Translations under genes and position numbers: made by a program
Assembly (NCBI GenBank): GCA_000310025.1
Contig: FN649007.1
Coordinates: 1-13,991, forward strand
DNA length: 13,991 bases
Source of the DNA: Ectocarpus siliculosus
Lineage: Eukaryota; Sar; Phaeophyceae; Ectocarpales; Ectocarpaceae
Direction of reading: 5' to 3'
Notes under the pieces: model-generated
The model's database searches: none
What the model was told of the DNA's origin: nothing
What the model saw: only the letters and a program-made list of their open reading frames with translations
In this document: positions 7,791 through 13,991 of the stretch, in pieces
Layout: each line of letters begins with the position of its first letter
How positions within the stretch are numbered: position 1 is the first letter of the stretch

Positions 7791-8088
7791 GTTGGTTCCC
7801 CACATACATGTTTTCTTGCCGGTGCTTGTATCAGAGGAACCTCCGGTAGGCTGTAGGAATCTCTTCATGTGTACCAACAGCAGCAGCAGCAGACCACGCT
7901 CTATATCGTTGCGCGTGTGATGAACCAAACATAGCACTCCACAGGTTCGCAGAATAGAAATTGTATATACCCCCCTTTATTTGTACTGTCTGTCGGCCCC
8001 CTCGGTTCTGGAAAAAAGTCGTCGGGGTGTTTCTCCTTACTACGAGCGTCCTTAAAGCGGGGTCGACTACTGTACAGCGTACATCAGC

Positions 8089-8992
8089 AGCAGACCAGCA
8101 GAATTTAGCGTGTGAGAAAGTGTTCCGCGACGACAACAACAGCCGTACAGGGTGGCGCATGTTCCCATTTTCCGCTAGGCAATTATTCTTCATGCCCCTG
8201 CTTCAAAATGACACTGACTACTGTCGTGCCCTCCCGTCCTTGGTGGGTCATCTAGACTCTGTAGATGGTTGGGTCACTCCCTCTCAAAACCTGAATCATA
8301 CGCAGCGTGGGAGTGCTGTACACTCTGTACATGCTTCAACGCCAGATTGGTCGGCTTGTTTTTTTACCAACGCAAAGCATCAAATACTGGCAACAAACCC
8401 CGAGCCGATACTTGTAGGACGAAAACACACAACACACCCGTTTGACGGTCAGTGAGAACAATGGCGGTGGAAGGAAGGCATATGAAGGCGAAAGCACTCC
8501 AGAACGAACTAGAGTGCAAGGTGACAGCCTTCTGTTGCTACCGTTCCTGTCTTCGATCCGGAGAATAGCTTAGCCTCCCCCATCCTACCGCTCAAGGGGT
8601 TCCCGTCCATGGCATTTACACGTGTTTTGTGTTTTCACCCGCACTGAGACTGACGTCTTTTCATTGGTCAGCCGGTTAGCGGTAGTAATAATAAAGAACG
8701 AGTAGATTTGTTTGCTTTCTATGCATAAAAAGGCGCACACCCCCCGATCCGATCGGCGTGTTGCGCCCTAAAGAACATGAGCCTCAAGAACTCAAAAGCC
8801 TAAAAAACCTGGCCATGAAACCACAGGTAGGTGCTCAGTCAAGAAGCCCTACACCCTATATATAGTGGCCGTGGTAACATGAAACGAGCCTCGGCCAACA
8901 GTAAGAGGTTCGTAAGCGGTGGCGAGGTCTCTACTTTTAGTCTATGCGACAATGCTTCACACGGGGCCTCTTGAAAAATTTTACACCGGGAT
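8089..8992. other. Intergenic stretch, no gene recognised
   Basis: It contains an imperfect hairpin at 8494-8517 (gcactccag with ctagagtgc) and a small palindromic segment near 8250-8270 (catcta and tagatg). The plus-strand open frame through 8455 has no recognisable domain and begins inside the transposon remnant. Confidence 0.5.
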
Positions 8993-9150
8993 AGATCATG
9001 GGCTATTTATAGCTCACCTGCCGTACGCAGTAGATCATCTCGGGAAAAACACGCCCCGATCACCTCCGAATGTGTCCTTCAGATCGTCTCGGGCCAACTT
9101 GTTACCCCGGTCACCTCTGTCTGTCCTTCGGATCAAGCCTGGGCAGAGAC
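8993..9150 (+). repeat. Diverged minisatellite, block 1 (unit 49 bp)
   Basis: Units starting at 9032 (agatcatctcggg) and 9081 (agatcgtctcggg) are each 49 bp and share a following ccc(g/c)(a/g)tcacct and tgtccttc. A third, weaker unit starts ggatcaagcctgggc at 9130, and a shortened one precedes at 8993. The pattern is c-gatcacc, then gtccttcagatc, then ctcgggc-aac. Confidence 0.7.
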
Positions 9151-9888
9151 ACCGCCGTACCGTGTACGACACCACCATCAAACACACTCCGTGGAAAAAA
9201 TATCACCGGAAGCAGCCGGTTGTTGTATTCTGTGTGGGGTGTTATCTCGTTTGGCCCCGGGTGATAGTATTTAGTGCAGCTCGCGGGAGCGTGACGGGTG
9301 TGCGATACCCAGGGGACGTGATACCACTGCCTGCAAGAACTGCTGTGGCACTTGCAGGGTGTGTGGTATTGAGCGGGGGTGATAACACGGATACCTTTTT
9401 GCCTACAATGAAGTTCCTGCCGAGCGTAAGTTGCAGTCTGCTGGTAGTAAAGCGGGGGGCAGCCAGTGGAGGCGATAAAACCGCCCGAGTCGTACGGTAA
9501 ACCTTGCTCGGGTTGATCGGTCGAGCCTGCCCTCCGCTGCTGTCGAAACAGCTACCGAGGCAGCACAAGTTGCAGCGGTATTATGTTCTCCCTGCACGTT
9601 CATGTTCTGTTGGAGAGGTGTCCGTACGGGGCGGTTCCCCCGCGCTCAGAGGGTGTCCTTCGGAGTACACCAGTGACCATCCTTGCTGTGATCGGCGGCC
9701 ACCGCTGTCATATTGACCGAGGTGGAAATAAAGTTTTTGGGCTCTCTGATTACACGGGACCTCAGGGGGGTGCTATCTTGCGTAACCCGGGCGGTGTTTT
9801 GGCTCCTCGATTGAGATCGAAAACTAAAACTACAAAAACCGGGTGTGGTATTCTGTGGTGGGTATGTTATTTTGTGGCGTTCTGTATG
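9151..9888. other. Stretch between the minisatellite blocks
   Basis: No gene is recognised. A loosely repeated motif, gtgtggtattctgtggtgggt and variants, occurs near 9222, 9358 and 9843. An inverted pair, ataccac-tgc-ctgcaag and cttgcag-ggtgt-gtggtat, lies around 9322-9370. The 193-codon plus-strand open frame (8919-9500) starts inside the minisatellite, has no domain, and is rejected as a gene. Confidence 0.45.
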
Positions 9889-10125
9889 CGGTGCACCGAT
9901 CACCCACCGATGTCCTTGAGACTACCTTGGTCAAACATGTACCCCGATCACCTACACGCCTTTCAGGTCGCCTCGGCCGAACTCACCCCGATCACCGACG
10001 ACGTTCAGATGACCTGGGAAAGAGCACACCCCGATCACTGTCCTTCAGACCACAATTAAGCGAAACATACTCGATCACCCATGTCTTCCAGATCACCTCG
10101 GGCAAACATACACAGGCCAACGTAC
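9889..10125 (+). repeat. Diverged minisatellite, block 2 (units 40-48 bp)
   Basis: The core cgatcac recurs at 9897, 9945, 9989, 10032 and 10072, giving unit lengths of 48, 44, 43 and 40 bp. Each unit carries a form of tcagatcacctcgggcaaacat between the cores. The sequence family and orientation match block 1, about 740 bp upstream. A further decayed unit may begin at 10143 (accgatcacgaggg). Confidence 0.7.
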
Positions 10126-10981
10126 AGGGCGTTGTATGCATACCGATCACGAGGGACATACCCTTCGAAAGAGCAATGCACAGTTCGATCTGTACAATCT
10201 GATCTATCCTGGGCGTGGAATTTCGATGTTGTCGGATTCCTTGTTATCCCTGAAGCCCTCCAGCTTTCCTATCAACCAACACTTGGAAGAGGGCGTGGTG
10301 GAGATCCCCTTCACAAAGTCAACTAAGAGTTACGACGGGTTGAGGTCTCCAAACCGTCTACAGATCGCCCCACATCCAAGGGCGGTGAAACCAAGGCCTA
10401 ACGCCTCGTGCCAGCCTTTGGGGATTCTCGCTTTACGGTTGACCGTTTCCGTCGAAAACCGCAGACACGACGCCGGCGGCGTACGGGGTGTCGTCCCCTG
10501 TTCGTTCCATGGACGTCCGCTCATGATGACGAGTTTGCTTGGCCTCGCCTGTCGCTCGAGGGTCGACAAAGCTCTGCGCTTCGATCCTTTGTCGGGCATA
10601 TCACTCTTGCGTAGTCTGACTGTTGATGAAGTATCTTTCCTCTGTAGGATGATAGCGCGTTTGTGTTGATTCGTCTTGGTCCTGCGTTTCATTTATTTTC
10701 GTCGTATGCACCATCCTTTGTAGGTGCAGCAGTTAGCTTGCGACCACGGATGGCGTAATCGTTCAGCTACCCAACACGCGCGATCAAATATTTGTAGATT
10801 GGACGGTTTCTTTCGCTGAGACAACAACACCTAATATTCCTGTTCGTGCGACTACGCTGAGATTCCAAGCCTGGTCTCACACCTCACAAGGTTGCGAGGT
10901 TAACTGACCGTGTAGTTCAATCGCTCTGCGATGCTTTCGTCAAGCAGGCCACACTCCCTGGAGAGGTGTGGCGTAGTAGCC
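10126..10981. other. Upstream flank of the LNR gene
   Basis: Overlapping open frames occur on both strands (plus 10136-10669, minus 10330-10692), neither with a known motif. The 5' UTR and promoter of the LNR gene must lie in the right part. No TATA-like or initiator element can be identified with confidence. Confidence 0.45.
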
Positions 10982-13659
10982 ATGACAAAACATTCCAGCC
11001 GCCTGCTGGGCGTCCTCGGTGCAGCGGTCGTCCTGTCCAGTGTCGCCGCCAACTCGTTGAGCAGTTCGGGCTGCTGGGATGCTCTCTACGGAGACGGGTA
11101 CTGCACGCCGCCAAACAACAACGCAGAATGCGGTATGTGTACTGTACCTCCTGGTGGTGTGACGTGCCCATCTTTGGAAATATTGTTCAAGAGTGATAAA
11201 AGCTCCTGTCGCACATTCCTGCGAGTAGTAGTCATAGCTGCAAACCCTGCTGTGCGATGAGCAATCGCCCTTAGGTTAGATTAGTACGTGCTGAAGGCGC
11301 AACGACCCGAGCATCCAGCTACAGTCTGAACCGTTCCTACAATACCCTCGTTGCATCGGGTTCGAGCTGACTCGTCACTATCTTCCTGAGGTCCGTTCCC
11401 TCTTGTTTCCTGTTGCCATTCGATGTCGTCCCCCCATTGGCCCCCGCTTTCGCAGGCTACGACGGCGGTGACTGCTGCGAGTGCACTTGCCAGGTAAGAT
11501 CGGTTTCACCCGTTGTTCTCTTTCGAGATGTTGACTGTGATGTTTTGTGTGCCCCATCCGCCCTCGACACGGTCTGATTTTCCAATCGAGCGCACCCGTT
11601 CGTACTGGCATACTGCATGGCGGATGCAAGCCCGATGCGTTTCCACGTTTCAAATACTCATGACAGAGGGTTCCATGTAGCATGGCCATAGTTTTCTCTC
11701 TCTCTCTACCCTTCCCCCCCGACTCGAAGTGCCCTTGCTGAGAAATGGACTGCCCGCTCAAACTCTGCTGCCCCTACCCTTTCCAGACTCAAAGCGATGA
11801 CGACTACTACTCTGGGAGATGCGACAAAGAGTACATGGCCTGCATCGACCCGGACGCCTCTTGCGTCGACGATGACGACGTTACCATTGAATTGGTGGCG
11901 AACTGTTCCCATGCTGGCGCTATCGGAGACGGTATCTGCGAAAAAGGGAACAACAATCCAGAGTGCGGTACGTTGGCCCTGGAAACGAGTACACCCAACG
12001 GGAAAAAGTATCCAGTGAAGAAAGGAGGTTTCGCTCGATTTCGTGGACACGACCACACCCCCGAAACACTTTTCAACGGTTTCGTTCGGGTTAGAATCAA
12101 CAAGATCACGCCATAAGAGTAAATCAGCCGTGCGACAACTTGACCTTTTCAATTTGTGACCTCTCGATACATGCTGCTGTTCTTGGTCTCCATTTCACCT
12201 TCCTTCATCTCACTGTTCGCATGCACCCGCCAGGTGGCCATGGCGTTGATGGTGTAGAAGCTCATCTCTCCTACGACCGCATTTATTACGATGTGTCTCT
12301 CTCGCCGTTTTCTTTATTTCTCTCCCTCCCTCACCCCCCCCTACCTACCTATATATCTGTCCGCAACCCATCAGTCAATCTTCTGCATCTCCTTTTGTTA
12401 TCCCATCCAATCTCAATCTCCCACGAAACTGTCACGGGTGCGATGACGGCTGTATGCATAGGACATCCCCAAACCAAAACGAGAACTAGACCCATTAGTT
12501 TCCCCAACATTCCCTCCAAAGTGACGTGAGGGTTGCACAAAATTCGAATATAGAGCAGGCACTATTTAGGCTGTAGCGGGAAAAGATGTGGGCGAAGAAT
12601 GTCAGCGATTACGCGTGAGTCGGTGAGTCGGTGGTGAGGGGGAGGGATGGGTTCGGATTGAGGTTGGAGGTAACATGGCGAATAACCCCTTGTACTTGGC
12701 AATCCCTCTCGCCGTACCTGCCCTGTCCATGCCGCCGTTTTCCTTCCTTTCACGTTGGCTGCCCTTTCATGAAGCGGTCGGTGGGCAGTGGTGGCTCAAC
12801 ACCAGACGTGAAGATGTTGAAAAAACATGCCCTTCCTCTTGCAAAGTTGACTAGAATTTGGATAGCATGCAAGCCTGCTCGACCTCATCCCAACGGCAAG
12901 GTCAGGTGTGACCCTGGTAGTTATCGTCTGCCCTCTCCCCCATTCTGTCCTTGTTTGTCCCGTGTCTCCCAGACTACGACGGCGGTGACTGCTGCGAGTG
13001 CACATGCGTGGTGAGAACTGTAAAAAGTGTGAATCGTGAAAGGATTCTACTAAAGAAGGTGGCTTCTCCATCCTCAGTAGAATTCTCTCCCCTCGCCCTT
13101 CTTCCACACCCCTATTTTACCACCAATCTGAATCTGACCTCGACCATATTCTTTCTCTTCGTGTCCACGGGTGTACACATCCGAAGCACCAAAAGCGCTG
13201 GAACTACCCGTAGGCATTACAAGGGGCAGTCAATATAGTTACTCTCGATGTGCGTTTCCCCTCCCATCTCTCAGGCCGAACAATCCCCCCCTCTCTCACC
13301 CATTTTTCCTAGACATACCTTCTCTCTTTTTGGTACGCATGCACACGGAAGGTGTCCTAGGCGGGTTCCCTGAATTTCCTCTCTTCACCTCTCACTCCCA
13401 CGCCTCTCTCTCATTCCGAGATCCCCGCGGTTGTGAGAATTTACTTGTCCTCTCTTTGCCGCGCGCTTCCAACACCAGAACCCACAGGGCGGCGACCACC
13501 ACTGGATCTGCTCCAAAAACGGCTCTGGGTTTGCCTGCGTCGACCCGGACGCACCCTGCTATGCCGAAGACGGTGTCACCGTCGAAGCCTCGCAGGAGTG
13601 CGACTTTTGGGATTTGGGGGACGGCTGGTGTGACCAGGTTAACAACAACGAGTTATGCG
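10982..13659 (+). CDS. Secreted multi-LNR (Lin-12/Notch repeat) protein, 5' part
   Basis: Five exons are supported: 10982-11132, 11456-11493, 11787-11967, 12973-13010 and 13479-13659; the gene continues past the window. The protein starts with a signal peptide: basic MTKHSSR, then hydrophobic LLGVLGAAVVLSSVAA, likely cut near residue 23. LNR 1 is residues 31-62 (C31, C41, NNN, C50, YDGGDC at 52-57, C58, C60, C62). LNR 2 is residues 103-135, and LNR 3 starts at C177. Between them lie Cys-rich linkers sharing C(I/V)DPDA(S/P)C and V-T-(I/V)-E. In known LNRs the DGGD acids bind calcium and the cysteines form three disulphides; an extracellular or wall-associated role is inferred. Every intron is GT-AG with phases 1, 0, 1, 0, 1. 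The upstream in-frame ATG at 10931 would bury the signal peptide, so 10982 is preferred. Confidence 0.9.
11133..11455 (+). other. Intron 1 of the LNR gene (phase 1)
   Basis: It runs from GTATGT to TTTCGCAG (323 bp). It splits the first LNR between its fourth Cys-Gly and Tyr-Asp-Gly-Gly-Asp. No repeat or gene is seen inside it. Confidence 0.88.
11494..11786 (+). other. Intron 2 of the LNR gene (phase 0)
   Basis: It runs from GTAAGA to CTTTCCAG (293 bp), placed directly after the last Cys-Gln of LNR 1. It contains a CT tract near 11696-11709. Confidence 0.88.
11968..12972 (+). other. Intron 3 of the LNR gene (phase 1, 1005 bp)
   Basis: It runs from GTACGT to TCTCCCAG. It is the longest intron in the gene and is rich in CT tracts, especially 12296-12345. 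I searched it for a further 38-bp or 181-bp exon (TACGACGG or GACCCGGACGC-like text) and found none. The open frames inside it, such as 12140-12529, lack any domain. Confidence 0.85.
13011..13478 (+). other. Intron 4 of the LNR gene (phase 0)
   Basis: It runs from GTGAGA to CAACACCAG (468 bp) and is pyrimidine-rich. A second possible acceptor, CCCACAG at 13487, would remove three codons in frame. The 13478 acceptor is preferred because it makes the following exon 181 bp, identical in length to exon 3. Confidence 0.85.
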
Positions 13660-13991
13660 GTAAGTGTTTCATATGGCCATGGGATGTAAATCTATTGCAC
13701 ACGTGAACGTACGCAAGCACATCGACCTACGCGCACCCGTGTCAGACAACCGCTTGACAGATTTTAACGAAGTGGTGGCCTGCTTTGTGTCCCTCTCTCT
13801 TTGCTCTCTCTCTCTTTCTCTTCCTCCCTCTCTCTCGCTCTTGCTCCCTCACCTACACGCCCCTCTTGCTGCTCCAGCGCCCCCTTGCGCATAGAGACCC
13901 CTTCATTTCCCCCACCTCCTTTGCCTTTGAAGGGCGGCATCACTCACCCCACGCGCGCTGTGTATTCACTGCATGTTGGAAATCTCGTCAG
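13660..13991 (+). other. Start of intron 5 of the LNR gene (runs off the window)
   Basis: The donor GTAAGT follows TTATGCG, which is the same phase-1 break as in the earlier modules. The expected 38-bp exon carrying the TACGACGG core is not found before 13991, so it should lie to the right. The stretch includes a long CT-rich tract. Confidence 0.82.
13790..13851 (+). repeat. CT-rich low-complexity tract
   Basis: Nearly unbroken pyrimidine sequence made of ctctct units with a few interruptions. It lies inside intron 5 of the LNR gene. Confidence 0.85.

Larger units (their letters stand above)
6047..8088 (-). mobile_element. Remnant of a pogo/Tigger-type DNA transposon, bracketed by short repeats
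   Basis: The block contains the broken DDE transposase described separately and is bracketed by two exact short repeats. The 17-mer gtacagcgtacatcagc occurs at 6047-6063 and in the same orientation at 8072-8088. Next to these, gctttaaggacgc (6062-6074) faces inward from the left, and its complement gcgtccttaaagc lies at 8046-8058, so this 13-mer behaves as a terminal inverted repeat. A further gcgtccttaaagc at 6097-6109 makes a perfect hairpin with the left copy. GGGGAC/GTCC-type short motifs recur near 6118-6136 and 7183-7226. Boundaries are inferred from these repeats; no TA duplication can be fixed. Confidence 0.55.

Noticed and set aside
8199-8339. 8-bp direct repeat tgcttcaa flanking 125 bp, possible hAT-like insertion
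   Set aside because: The segment ends do not form convincing inverted repeats, so the 8-mer match may be chance.
7961-8455. Plus-strand 164-codon frame
   Set aside because: It begins inside the transposon remnant on the opposite strand, runs through its terminal motif, and has no recognisable domain.
8919-9500. Plus-strand 193-codon frame
   Set aside because: Its first part is translated minisatellite and the rest has no domain; the length is likely due to the repeat.
8993-10125. Possible CRISPR-like array
   Set aside because: The units are contiguous diverged repeats without constant repeats and variable spacers, and the window is eukaryotic.
10136-10692. Plus 177-codon and minus 120-codon frames upstream of the LNR gene
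   Set aside because: Neither shows a known family. The minus frame is rich in Lys/Arg without pattern. A small real gene cannot be excluded but is not supported.
12140-12529. Plus-strand 129-codon frame
   Set aside because: It lies wholly inside intron 3 of the LNR gene and is made largely of CT-rich sequence.

Overview
The window looks like nuclear DNA of a eukaryote with spliceosomal introns, long non-coding stretches and many decayed mobile elements. The best-supported gene is a secreted protein built of Lin-12/Notch repeats (LNR). Its phase-preserving exon modules, CT-rich introns and loose gene spacing resemble brown-algal (Ectocarpus-type) genomes. That assignment is inference from gene style and was not tested by any search.

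Layout. Bases 1-135 are the 3' end of a plus-strand gene with a very acidic C-terminus. Bases 136-2204 have no convincing gene and hold homopolymer runs and a decayed direct duplication of about 370-430 bp. Bases 2205-2375 are a cluster of hairpins. Bases 2379-3095 and 3131-3866 are two near-identical copies of a minus-strand fragment of a non-LTR retrotransposon endonuclease (EEP fold). Bases 4525-5277 are a foldback element whose left arm is interrupted by a second hairpin element, 4656-4922. The inner element is flanked by TA on both sides, and the right arm keeps the empty site. Bases 6047-8088 hold a minus-strand remnant of a pogo/Tigger-type DDE transposon. It shows the second and third catalytic aspartates, a probable intron, one frameshift and an intact C-terminal exon. 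Bases 8993-10125 contain two blocks of a diverged minisatellite with a unit of about 49 bp. From 10982 to beyond the right edge runs the plus-strand LNR gene.

How the parts relate. Only the two plus-strand genes look like host genes; everything between them is repeat-derived or unassigned. The LNR gene begins with a signal peptide, then alternates 38-bp exons (the tyrosine-aspartate-glycine core of each LNR) with 181-bp exons (a Cys-rich linker plus the start of the next LNR), giving a 73-residue module. The last donor at 13660 shows that it continues outside the window.

The most unusual signal is mutational. When repeat pairs are compared, the main differences are 4-bp tandem duplications or losses, which outnumber base substitutions in the core of the retrotransposon copies.
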